Assembly (NCBI RefSeq): GCF_000001735.4
Contig: NC_003076.8
Coordinates: 20,959,835 to 21,023,834, forward strand
Direction: 5' to 3'
Source of the DNA: Arabidopsis thaliana
Lineage: Eukaryota; Streptophyta; Magnoliopsida; Brassicales; Brassicaceae
Length of the DNA: 64,000 nucleotides
The notes beneath the pieces are model-generated. The model was not told where the DNA came from. It did not search any database and saw only the letters and a list, made by a program, of their open reading frames with translations. Below are positions 1 to 10,234 of this stretch, in pieces. The translations under genes and the position numbers were made by a program. Within the stretch, counting starts at the first letter, position 1, and every line of letters begins with the position of its first letter.

Positions 1-1226
1 CATTAGGAGTGGTGGTAATGACTCCGTACCAAAGTTATCCAAATTTTTTCATTAGGATGTCTAATTCCCGCAAATAAAGTCTACAAGTTTGTTTTTAGGG
101 TGGATTAGGTTATAGATCTTCAGGATGGACCTATATATCACGATTGTTGTTGGGGTGATTAAGTTTTTTTTTTTAAACTTGATACCAAAAACATACAAAT
201 CGCACAAAATAGTTCAGTTGTTTTATCATTGTCTAAAGTAAGTTATAGTGGGTCTTCTAGATCACACGACTATACATAATATCAATTTAAAAACTCTGGT
301 TAGGGAATGTATCTATTTAGAGAGTTCTGATTTCCATTCTAGAAGCAAAAGATTAATTTTACAAACAACATATTAGGTTTCAAAATCTCCCATTTGTGAA
401 TTGTGACTTGTGAGCCTATAATATTCAAATTTCAAACAACACTCTTCGTCCCGTACAAATCTCCTTTCCGACTAGTAATTTTGACTTGTAACATCAGAAA
501 ATTTTCAAGAGATAAATCTATTATAACCTATAGAAAACTTTTTAAAAAAGATTTCTTACTCTATAAAACCTAAAGAATTATATATTTCCTAAATTTAAAA
601 TATTTACATTATATCTATAAAATATTTTCTATACTCTATAAAATATTTCTTAAGATTTCTAACTATATCTACATTTGACCGACCCCTTTCTATTTTATTA
701 TGTTGCATATGTCGTCAAATAAGACCTCATAGATCTCTGAAATTAATTCATGATGGATACAAATCGATGGAAGTTGATTATCCAAAGTGGTAAAATCATT
801 AGTAACCCCAAGCTATTTTGAAGTCATACATGGAGACGAAAAAGTGGTCAATCCACCAGTAAATTAAAATAGAAAATTGTGAAATATTGACCTCAACTCA
901 CAAGCAAATAATTTTTTGAATACACGAATATAGCCAGAAACAAGTTATGACAAGTCAGGTAATAATATGTTGCGGAATTTTCGAATAATAATGTGAAGTG
1001 GTCAATACAGATTAGGTTGACTAGTTTCCCACTACAGCTACTGAGCTACACTTCACGAAATGTTTTTTTTTTTCTTGTCAGTCTCAGAATAAACCATACG
1101 TGTAAAAATGATTACTCAAAAAAAAAAAAAAAAGCCAATCATATAATTGACCTTTTACAAACCAAACCACATTCAATTTGAGTTTTACAAATAAAAGAAC
1201 TTAAGTTGAATCCAACGGATTGATGA
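1..1226. other. AT-rich intergenic region at the window edge
   Basis: I see no gene here. The sequence is AT-rich, with runs of A and T and a stretch near 530-660 made of variants of the word ctataaaa. The last 200 bases or so are probably the 3' untranslated region of the minus-strand MAP65-3 gene. A small open frame near 993-1181 has no codon structure or family resemblance. Confidence 0.6.
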
Positions 1227-4200
1227 TCAAACCAAACGACATTCAGACTGTAGCATGAAGGCGAGTCTTCGTTCCTCAAACGAGTACTCAACAACTTCAG
1301 GCTTTTCAGACATCAATCTTGCATTGTTGGTGAATGGTGTTGGTGCGGTGTGCATTGGGACAGAGACTGTTGCTGGTGTCGACGGGATTGGAATCATTGC
1401 AGCAACATTTTTCGGTGTTTGCATCATCATAGTCATCATCTTCTCTTCTTCCAAGTTCCTGAGAATGTTGTTGTTCTTGATAGGAGTTGCAAATGATGAG
1501 ATCTCATTCACTGCGTTGTTTTTCGGAAGTTGTTGTGTTGTTGTTGTTGCTATGTTGGCCTTTGATGCAACCACCGTGGTCGATATGGGGGAAAACGGTT
1601 TGCGAACTAATGGGGATTGCAACATTTCAGAAGGATTCATTGATTGTTTCCTTGAGGGTAGTCCTGCAATGTCAAGCCCTCTTCTTCCTGCAGGAATAAG
1701 ATTCATTTGCCAATGCAATTAGGAAATCTATTCATACTATGATGATAACCAATGATTTACATTTGATTAAGAGACTTAGTTACCATTTGATAAAGCTCCA
1801 TCATTATGTCGGTGATCTGCTTTCTTGTTAGGCTTAGGAGTCTGATGCATTGCTGCTCCTAAGGAAAGTCTTCTGTTAGATGCACCACCGGTCGACATTC
1901 TTGGAGCCTTTTTACCACCAAGGGGTTTAGATGGGCTGGGTTTGGACCCGTAAAGTGCCTCTTGTTCTGCTATGAGCTGTCCTTGAAGCTTTTTCTGATC
2001 CTTTAATATGTAGAAAAAAGTTGCATCACATAGAGTTGGATTAGGAAGATGATATTGGGTCAAAAGTTTCTGGAAACAATAAATAGAGGACTTATACGTA
2101 CCCGTTGCCGACGGTGTTCTTCTTCTCTTTCCTGCCTGAGTATGTTATACTCCTCAAGCATAGAAAGGAGACGGATCTAGACACAGAAAAAAAAATGGTC
2201 AGCCATGAAATAATAGATACTCAACTAAAACGGAAAACCAATAGAGATATTGAGAATTCATACACCATCATAGAGAAATTCAATCCCGTTTTCTTGTTCC
2301 CAAACTATTGTCTTCGAGGCCAGTGCTTCAACCATACCTGCATGAATAAACATGAAAAGAATACTACCTTTATAATCTCTATTCAGAGCATCATAAACAC
2401 ATAATTTATTGATAACAAAGAGCAACTTACCTGGGAGCTTGGTAACAAGATTACGAGCTTTTTCAGCGCGCTTGAGAGTAAGATGAGCTCCACGCCCAGC
2501 ATTGTATCGGTTATCATCCTGAAGAGTGAAAAATCTCAGAATATGTAACAAGCTTATTTAAATTTAAAAAGATTTTGTGATTCTGACTCTAACCCTGTTG
2601 TATTCTTCAAGCCAACTTTCTTCATCGCAGGCAGATAACCATTTCTCAACCCTTTCAAGTATCTCTTTTCGGCTTAGTGCTTCCTCTTTGATCTTAGATA
2701 TATGTTGCTCAAGATGCTCCAGGACCATTGTAGCATCCACAATACCAGATTCTATCGCCACGATAGTCTGATCTATAGCACTGTCTGACACTGGCAACAA
2801 GTGGGTTTTCCTACATATCTCCTCTAGTTCTGACCTTTTCTTCAACACAAGTTCTTTCATTTTGCTTGCTTTTACCTCGTCCAATCGGACAACTTCTGCC
2901 TCAACCTGTCATGTTATGAACCATAAGTTATAAGCATGGTCATGTATAGAACAGTGTAAACATGAAAAATCGCCACAGCTTACGTATTTAATGAAGTCTT
3001 CAGAGAGACTATTGGCTTCAGTTATTTCATGTTCTGATGCAGCTATATTGCAGGTAATATGCTGATACTCTTGCTGCTCTTCTATGGGTGTATCCATCAA
3101 ATTCCAGAGCTCCAACATGGTTGTTGCTAGATCTTGAAGCTGCATCAAATTCAATAAGCAACAATGAGTAACAACAGCAAAGAAAATTCTACATAACTCG
3201 TCAGAGTAATATATCACTTACCCTCTGCATTCTCTGTATCTTGACCTCCATCAGCTTCTGAACTGCAGCCCCCAATTTCTCAATTGTATGATCACTTAAA
3301 CTTCTTGGTCCTTCTGGATCACTCAATGTGGGATTCACTTGGCCAACAACCTCATTAAAATCCATTCCAAGTACTGAACAATGGGAATACAGAGTACACA
3401 GGTGCTTCCGAATCGTCTCCACACGATCAATCTGAGAGAAACAACACCACAAAAGGAGTAAATACAATATAATGGTCGGAATAACCAAACAAAAACAAAG
3501 AAGCAAAATATTCAAGTACAAATCAAATTTCACCTTCTCCTTCTGAAGTACTTGCAGCTGGCAGTGTAACTCTTCAAGCTTTCTCATAGACAAGTTAGTC
3601 TCATCGATAAGAGGTTCGGAATGAACAAGTTCTCCTTGACCTTTAATATCATTAGTAATACTATCTATTTGCTCCATGACAACAATGAACTGGTTTCTTC
3701 TTTCAACTTTCCTCTTTTGCATCTCTTCCAGTTCAGGAAGAATCCTCCCAAGCTCTTGCTTCAAGCTCCCAACGCTTTGATCAGACTAACACATACAAAT
3801 AAATATCTTAAGCTCGAAAATTGCATAACCATAAGTCCATATCAAATTACTCATAATGAAGAATTACCTGTCTAATATGCACAGGACGCTCTCCCATAGC
3901 AGAACAAATTGCAGCTAATTGTGCTTCAGCATCAGCTATTGCTTGTCTAAGCTGAGCTCTACATCGATTAGCTTGATCAACTTTTCTTCTATAAACTTCC
4001 AAACATTCACGTTCAAGCTCAAGCAACATTTGATCTCTATCAGTTTCTGTTTCTCCAACTTCATCCCAAATAATCTAATTTTGCACAAAACAAACCAAAG
4101 AAGATCTCTAAACACTTCACACACAAAAATAGAAACAGTATCATATATAGAAAGACTCTTAATCTGCCAATAACCTGGAGTTCGAATAAAAGAGATCCAC

Positions 4201-4246
4201 AAGTTGTCTCTACTTGAAGAATCGGATCTTTTTGAACACTTGCCAT
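1227..4246 (-). CDS. MAP65-3: Microtubule-associated protein MAP65-3 (PLEIADE)
   Basis: This is a MAP65/PRC1/Ase1-family antiparallel microtubule cross-linker. The Arabidopsis protein works at the phragmoplast midzone and is needed for cytokinesis. I read eleven coding exons on the minus strand: 4246-4175, 4074-3868, 3785-3534, 3431-3222, 3139-2984, 2905-2594, 2518-2431, 2337-2264, 2176-2102, 2000-1784 and 1687-1227. They sum to 2124 nt, or 707 residues, with all junctions in frame. The N-terminal two thirds is a long charged coiled coil. The conserved MAP65 microtubule-binding segment ([19 protein letters not shown], then [16 protein letters not shown]) is about two thirds of the way along. 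The tail is basic, Ser/Pro-rich and low in complexity, typical of the region regulated by phosphorylation. The start MASVQKDP is the family start. The upstream DNA carries AACGG motifs that fit M-phase expression. Identity is very secure. Confidence 0.97.
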
Positions 4247-4262
4247 TTCGAAATGCTTAAGC

Positions 4263-4390
4263 CTGTAACAGGGAAAACGAAACCCTAACTATGTCATTCT
4301 CAAAATTAGAAGCTAAATTCGAAGCAATTGATTGAAAGCCTATATGATTGATTTTGACATTGCGAAGCAACAAATTGAGAGAAAACTTGC
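4263..4390 (-). other. Predicted 5' UTR intron of MAP65-3 with a GC donor
   Basis: On the minus strand, CAG|GCAAGT (exon end 4391, GC at 4390-4389) is followed 128 bases on by a pyrimidine-containing acceptor, CTGTTACAG (exon start 4262). The start codon follows at 4246. This is a good match to a GC-AG intron in the 5' leader. It is predicted from the motifs only; it has no coding frame to confirm it. Confidence 0.5.
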
Positions 4391-4597
4391 CTGAAACGGG
4401 AGATTTCTCGTAAATTTTCCAGAACTGATGATGATTTTGAAGTTTGATTGAATCTGTCACTGAAACTTCGCGAGATTAGATTTAAGAAAACGATTCAGAG
4501 AAAACTCTTCGATTAGCGTTTGAGATAGAGAATCCAATTTTAGAAACCTAGATCGAGATATTTCTGTGTGTGGAGAGAAGAGAGAAGAGAAATAGAG

Positions 4598-4828
4598 CCG
4601 TTACGAAGAAGTAAAAGGTTTTGGGTAGAGAGAGAGATGATGATGATGAGATTGGGAATTTCGTCCGTTACCCCAACCAGCTCAAACTATTTTTGTATAT
4701 TTGGGCTTTTACTTTTTCGAACTTTTGAATTTCAAAAATCTGATTTAAGGCTTTAGAATCCAGTGCATCGTGCTTACAGTAGACGAATAGATCCCTACCG
4801 TTGAGATATTCTTATTCCCTATGAACGG
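4598..4828. promoter_or_regulatory. Cluster of AACGG (MSA-like) elements upstream of MAP65-3
   Basis: Four AACGG cores lie within about 230 bp. Three are on the gene strand (4602-4598, 4669-4665, 4802-4798) and one is on the plus strand (4824-4828). AACGG is the core of the mitosis-specific activator element bound by three-repeat MYB factors. MAP65-3 is a mitotic and cytokinesis gene, so the cluster fits its known timing. Only the core matches well; the flanks deviate from the full consensus. Confidence 0.5.
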
Positions 4829-5742
4829 TTCAGATCTCAAAAACGAAAATCTAGCATAAATTGTGTTAAGCCGATCTTTGGTCTGAACCGGTCTAATTTT
4901 AATTATTTCGGTGTAGTAGTCATACCACGCCTATCCAAACCAGACTTTCTCTGTTTGTCAATGATCAGTGTAGTCAATCTAACAGAGATCGGTTTAATAT
5001 ATGATTAAATGTTCCTTAGAAATCCTACTCTGATGAAGAATATATGATTAAGGTAACTAATTGGTTTAATATATGGAATTCAAAATTTAGTTTTGGTTTG
5101 GGCGTGGTATGATTATATATTGAACCAAAATAATCGAACATAGACGGGAAATTACATGCATATACTGATATACAGTATGCGTCTGGCGAGTTACAAATAA
5201 TTTGAAACATTTAAAGAATCTCATAATCCGATGATTCAATAAGCATAAACATCTCTGTCGAATGAAGAAGTATTTGATCTCATCACTACATCAGGTTTAT
5301 AAATAATCTGCTTTATAATTTTACAAACGACATATGTGATTGATTTATACTAAAAAAAAAAATAATCTGCTTTATAATACATCACTACATCTGTTAATCC
5401 CAAGTGTCGAACATTTGAGTAATCATTTTTTCTTTTTTTGAGGGGAAAGTTATATGTTGCCGCGGTTTTGTGTAGGGAAGAGTGTAACTTTTTAAAAATT
5501 TACTGCAACACCGTCCCATCAAGTTCTGTCTAATCCAATTCACCCAGGCAACAATTACTATGGGCAGTTTGGTTTTCCTTTGGTCATATGTTTAATTACT
5601 GTTTTTGAAAAACTGGAAAACTGCTATATCGTCCAAATTTTCTATTTTTGTATGAGTAAATTAAATTACTTTTGGAAAGTTACTTATTACAAAACAACTC
5701 AGTATTCTACTTTCCCCTTCTTGCTTGTTTCACTGTGAATCA
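4829..5742. other. Intergenic region between MAP65-3 and the L11-like gene
   Basis: This holds the distal MAP65-3 promoter and the promoter of the L11-like gene. It includes an imperfect inverted repeat, listed separately. It also has a short direct repeat of the words ataatctgctttataat and catcactacatc, around 5280-5330 and 5360-5395. I see no gene. Confidence 0.5.
4917..5114. repeat. Inverted repeat, possible short MITE or foldback element
   Basis: The left arm near 4917-4944 (agtcataccacgcc, then ccaaacca) is the reverse complement of the right arm near 5093-5114 (tggtttgggcgtggtatgat). The match is about 20 bases, with a 3-base interruption in the left arm. The arms enclose about 150 bp of non-coding DNA. 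No target-site duplication is clear, so calling it a transposable element is inference. Confidence 0.45.
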
Positions 5743-6971
5743 ATGGCGTCTTCTTCTCTATCACACCTTTGCAGCTGCACCTCTTCTCTGCATCATCCTC
5801 TCTCACATTCTATTTCGGCTAACTTAACCTCCAAAACAAATCTTTCCTTTCAGTTTCTTGCAAACAGACAGTCCCCACTTCTCTCCTCAACCCCGAGATC
5901 TCTCACCGTTATCGCCGGCGCCACGGCTCCGTCGAAACTTAGAGGCAAAACCAAAAAAGGTAAAATCGTTTCTCTGACGTCCGTTTCCTTATAAACCTTG
6001 TTCGTGTTACTGAGCGAGTTTGTGTGTATTTTCACAGTGGTTGGAATTGTAAAAATGAATGTATGGGCCGGAAAAGCAACTTTGGCGCCGCCGGTAAATC
6101 CGGCGTTTGCTTCGAGGGGAGACAGTGAAGACAAACAAATGGCTAAGCGTTTCTGCAAGGAGTACAATGCCCGAACCGCTTGATAAACTCGGTGATATAA
6201 TTCCTGTCGTAATCACAATCTACGATGTTGGGTTTTTTTTTCTACCCTAATCTTTACACTACTTCAATCTTTATATCCGATGTAAATTCTTAACTAGAGA
6301 AGAGTAAATTTGCCATCAGTGGATGGGTTTTTGTATAGAGCCGCTTTTGAATTTTGTTACGTACTATTCATATATATATATAATTGATGTTTTGTTGTTT
6401 CATACTTCATAGAGTTACATGTGTGGTTTCAGGACCAGAGCTTCACTTTTATCCTCAAGACCCCTCCTACTTCGTTTTTGTTGCTTAAGGCTGCAGGTAA
6501 CTCTTCTTTTGTCCAACCCTAATTGTGTACCATGAGTCCATGACCCAATGAATGTGTATTTAATTTAATAATAGAAATTTTCAGCTGCATACATAATTTG
6601 AGTTTTGCTAGATCAATATTACTTGTGTCCCTTCTAAAACTATATGTATAAAGTGTGGAACAAAAACAATTGACAAGAAAATCACGTGTGTTTTATTTAC
6701 ATTCATTTTCACTTCTTTGGAGTTTTGTGATGTTTGACTTTATTGACTTGTGAAAATAGGTGTTAAGAAGGGATCAAAAGATCCAAAGCAAATTAAAGTT
6801 GGGATGATAACAATAGACCAAGTGCGCAAAATTGCAGAAGTAAAGCTGCCTGAGCTGAATTGCACAACAATTGTATCCACTATGAGAACCATTGCAGGAA
6901 CTGCGGGTAACATGGGGATAGACATTGACCCTCCTATTCTTGAACCTAAAAACAAAGTAGCTTTGTTGTAA
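5743..6971 (+). pseudogene. Plastid-type ribosomal protein L11 copy with a frame break
   Basis: The encoded protein resembles bacterial and plastid L11, a 50S subunit protein of the GTPase-associated centre. I place four exons at 5743-5959, 6038-6226, 6433-6496 and 6760-6971. Exon 1 gives a Ser-rich N-terminus like a chloroplast transit peptide. Exon 2 starts the L11 domain ([20 protein letters not shown]). The last exons give the C-terminal L11 domain, ending DIDPPILEPKNKVALL. The frame breaks in exon 2: after the conserved [10 protein letters not shown] a TGA follows at 6181. Skipping one T there restores homology (DKLGDIIPVVIT), and the exon total of 682 nt is exactly one base over a multiple of three. 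The loop before FCKEYN also differs from the family: the usual GVNIM block is replaced by a charged stretch. Either this is a decaying duplicate of the true plastid L11 gene, or an unusual splice avoids the break. Confidence 0.8.
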
Positions 6972-7338
6972 AAGCCTAACATGGGGTTGTTTTTGATAAT
7001 ATGATTATGAAATTGATACAATGTAATTGACAAACCCTTAACCGTCTTGTTGCCAAATCCAGCAAGGGTTTTTAGTGGGTTTCTATGTTGGGTTTTTTTT
7101 AAAAAATGGGCCCAGATGAAAAAAAAACAGAACAATCCATTTAGGATCGTTCATAAAATTGGGTTTTTCGCGACCCAATAGAAACTCATACGTGACTTCA
7201 TTTTATTGGGTAAACGTTTTGACTAAACAAAAAAAAAATACGCGTTTTTTTTCTTTTCTTTTTCTCTCTGATTTCTTCGTGGTCGCCGACGGAGACCCCA
7301 AATCGATTCTGCTTCGAACCAAATCGAAACCCTCATCA
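6972..7338. other. Short intergenic stretch between the L11-like gene and the EMC8/9 fragment
   Basis: This contains the likely 3' end of the L11-like transcript. After about 7240 comes a CT-rich leader that runs to an ATG at 7339. I see no other feature. Confidence 0.4.
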
Positions 7339-8333
7339 TGGTTCGTATCTCTTCTTCTTTGAATCGATTTGATTTTATGAGCTTTGAAATTGAATTTTGA
7401 AAGAGATTATGATCTGATTGCATTGGTATGTATATTGAATTACGAATTCTGGGAATTTTTAGTTCGTGTACTAAGCTTGAGCTGCATATGTTGTTATTAG
7501 CTTGTTCTTAGTTTTCTATATGTTTGCTTCATTCTCAGTGAAGTCATATTGTTGTTTCTATATTAACATAGAAATTTCAGATCTTTATGTGTTTGTTCTG
7601 TAGCTTTGTTTGTACCTATATCCTTCAAAGAAAAACTTACGGATTCAGGTATATGTTTTGTTGTGGTAGATAGAGGAGCATTATGTGGCTCAAGGTTTAA
7701 GTATTGTTGGATACTTTCATGCAAACGAGAGGTTTGATGATGTTGAGCTCTGTGGTGTGGCTAAAAACATTGGTGATCACATTTCTCGCTATTTCCCTCA
7801 GGCACCAATTCTCTTGGTAAGTAAATGTCTTATCCTTTGTTTATGGAATGCTTTGGCCAGGCAGGAAGCAAAAGGCTGCGAGTATCCAGTGTTCCGAGCA
7901 AGCTTAAGATTAATGCTAAGGTCGCCAAAAAGTAAGTGTTCCTCTATTTCTCCTGTGTTTTTTTTACTCTGTATAATTATCCTGCCCTGTTCTTCTTCCA
8001 TCATATCTCATTTGCGTCTTTATATCAATTACTATTTCAGGCTTAAAGAAAGGCAGTGGTGCGACTATCTCTGGTTTGCATCAATGTCTGACTCCAATTT
8101 GTTATCTATTTGATAGGGAATATAGTTGTGCAATACTCAGCAGGCTTTAGGATTAGGAAGTGGGACTCAAAGCACTTACTTCTCATAGTCAAGAACCATC
8201 TCGAAGCTAAAGAAAATCTAAAATATGGAAGACATAGATACAAGCTTACAAGTGTTGAAAAGCCGAGCACTAAAAGTATAAAAATGAAACAAAGGTGGAA
8301 AGAAACTGCTTTCTCTATCTCATGTCTGTTTTA
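7339..8333 (+). pseudogene. Partial EMC8/9 (UPF0172, MPN-like) gene copy
   Basis: One exon, 7670-7816, encodes a clear piece of the EMC8/9 family (IEEHYVAQGLSIVGYFHANE, then GVAKNIGDHISRYFPQAPILL). These proteins are subunits of the ER membrane protein complex with an inactive MPN fold. Only about 49 of the usual 200 or so residues are present. An ATG at 7339 that sits directly on a GT donor could be joined to this exon, giving M-IEEHYV in frame. The N-terminal MPN strands upstream and the C-terminal half are absent. Past the donor at 7817 I read only unrelated open stretches (7860-7935, 8041-8120, 8110-8333) that I do not recognise. I read this as a truncated duplicate of a complete EMC8/9 gene elsewhere. 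It may be transcribed, but a working EMC subunit is unlikely. Confidence 0.7.
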
Positions 8334-9438
8334 AGGTTTCTTCGGTCACTTAAGAGACAAAAGGCATTGTTTTGATCACTCTTTGAATCACTCTTATTTT
8401 TGAATTAGAGCAATACCTAAAGATCCATCTTCTTATAACCATCATACATGACCGCCATATGATTAACACAAGCCATTGCAACTTTTAACCACTCTTCGAA
8501 CATAGTTAGTAAAAACAAGAAAAGAAAAAAACACTATATTTAATTGAGGTTCAATCAAGACTAAACCAAATGATTTACACCACTCATAGTCTCAGTGTGG
8601 TTGAGAGCACAATCGAGACATTATTCTTCTCAGAAAGTGTTGGAACAAACTTATTGTTTTTGTTCGGTTTATGTTTGTCTTATGTTTCAATGTTATGATT
8701 CAATGTTATGATTGATCTTTTTATTACATTATGCTCAAGTAAAATATTAACAAATTTTCTTTTTAATTTTTTTTTTTTTGTTTTAGAAACCCACTTAAAG
8801 ATTCTACCAATGAACCATAAAATTTTCAAAAACTCTAAAAAATCTCTAAACTACAAAACTATCAAAATTTATTAATAAAAAATGTATAGAAACTTTACTT
8901 AGAAACTAATCACTGTGGTTGCTCTTACATTTTAAGATGAGTAGTAACTTATTTGATTATGACATACGTAGTTTGATTTCTCTAATTGCTAATTTTAAAA
9001 TTACTTTTGTAGTATATGCAAAGTATTATACTATTATTTAAACTTGATTTCTATTTTTTCTAATTCGAATTCGTCAAGCTTTACTACATGAATTGAAAAA
9101 CCTATTCACATGCACCATTTTTTACTTTCCATTTTCAATTTGACGTATTCTTTTACAACAATTCTTTATTATTTTTGTAGTGTTTATGCATGGAACATAA
9201 AATGATTTCACGTAATATTGGTGCAATATTTTAACACTTAAGTTAATCAAATATATTATATACCATGTGATTCGGTCGTAAAACAAGAAAAAATATATGA
9301 AAACACAAAGGAAAATAATTTGCATAACGTCCAGTATAAAAAAGATGGTTCGACAATATATTTTGGTTCTAACGTTTATTTCTCAAAACTCAAAATTCAA
9401 AAATCTTAAGATCGAAAAATTCGAACCGAGTATATTAA
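8334..9438. other. AT-rich intergenic region
   Basis: I see no gene in this 1.1 kb. It is very AT-rich, with several poly-A and poly-T runs. It may include decayed transposon sequence upstream of the copia-like terminus, but nothing specific can be supported. Confidence 0.4.
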
Positions 9439-9986
9439 TGTATGAGAGTAATTGGTTTACTTAAACCAGATAATTAAGATTGAATTGATGTAAACCGAGG
9501 TCAAAGCCTCCATATATATAAGTGAGAGTTACTGAGAAGTGAGAAATAAGCAAATCAGTTCTTCATTTCTCCTTCTTCATATAAAATCCTCTCAGGTATC
9601 AGAGCAATTTGCTCCATTGCGTTGCTGATTTCTTCAATTGATCGTATGTTTTCTCCGATGACGAAGAAACAATCCAAGCTCAGGATTTACAATCAGAAAA
9701 TGTTTCACCTCGCGCTAGTAGATCTCCTTCAACTCGAGAGATTCCGCGTCATGATTCTTCCCCGATTGATACCAATCGTGTTTCTTCTGGATCTAACGAT
9801 TGTATCTCTGTCCCGACCACCCGAGAATTGCTCCGATTTGCTTTAGCGATGCAATTTCGCTTGTTTGGTATGTCTGAAGTTCCCGAACTCTCTTTCAGTC
9901 TCTCTAAGCATTTAGCTTCTGGATATCTCTATGTTGATGATGTTTGTTGCAATATGGAGATTTTCGAAATGTTAATGTATTCGTAG
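9439..9986 (+). mobile_element. Ty1/copia-like LTR remnant with primer-binding site
   Basis: At 9595-9605 the sequence ggtatcagagc matches the initiator-Met tRNA primer-binding site that follows the 5' LTR of plant copia elements. The bases just before it (ctctca, ending 9594) have the CA typical of an LTR end. Upstream is a compact LTR-like block with a TATA box (tatatataag, near 9512) and a pyrimidine-rich stretch. A TG start is possible at 9439, giving an LTR of about 156 bp. Downstream, 9642-9986 stays open in one frame (about 115 codons, including TTRELLRFALAMQFRLFG) and could be the start of gag. No protease, integrase or reverse transcriptase follows, and I found no second LTR. The call rests on the binding site plus LTR architecture. 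Confidence 0.5.
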
Positions 9987-10234
9987 AGAGATGGAGATTT
10001 GGTTAGAAAAACTTAAATTTCAAAGAAGCTTCTAGTGATGAACTTTCTTTAGCCATCTAATTTAATATACATCAATAAATAAACAATGTATGAGTGGAAA
10101 CCACCTGGAAATTTTGTAAGGGCATGTAAAGTTTTTGGTCAAATTTTGGAGTCAATGATCTCTATTTAATTCCCTGCAGTGATCAAGAGTTTGATACAAA
10201 TGATTTTATTGGTTTCTTCTTTTGATCCACTTCC

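Noticed and set aside
1255-1722. 155-codon plus-strand frame
   Set aside because: It lies antisense to the last exon of MAP65-3 and is a shadow of its Ser/Thr/Val-rich tail.
3201-3764. 187-codon minus-strand frame as an independent gene
   Set aside because: It is two MAP65-3 exons plus the intron between them, which happens to stay open.
8638-9594. A long LTR starting at tgttggaaca (8638)
   Set aside because: It would make an LTR of 957 bp with no internal support; the compact block from 9439 fits better, though the start is not certain.
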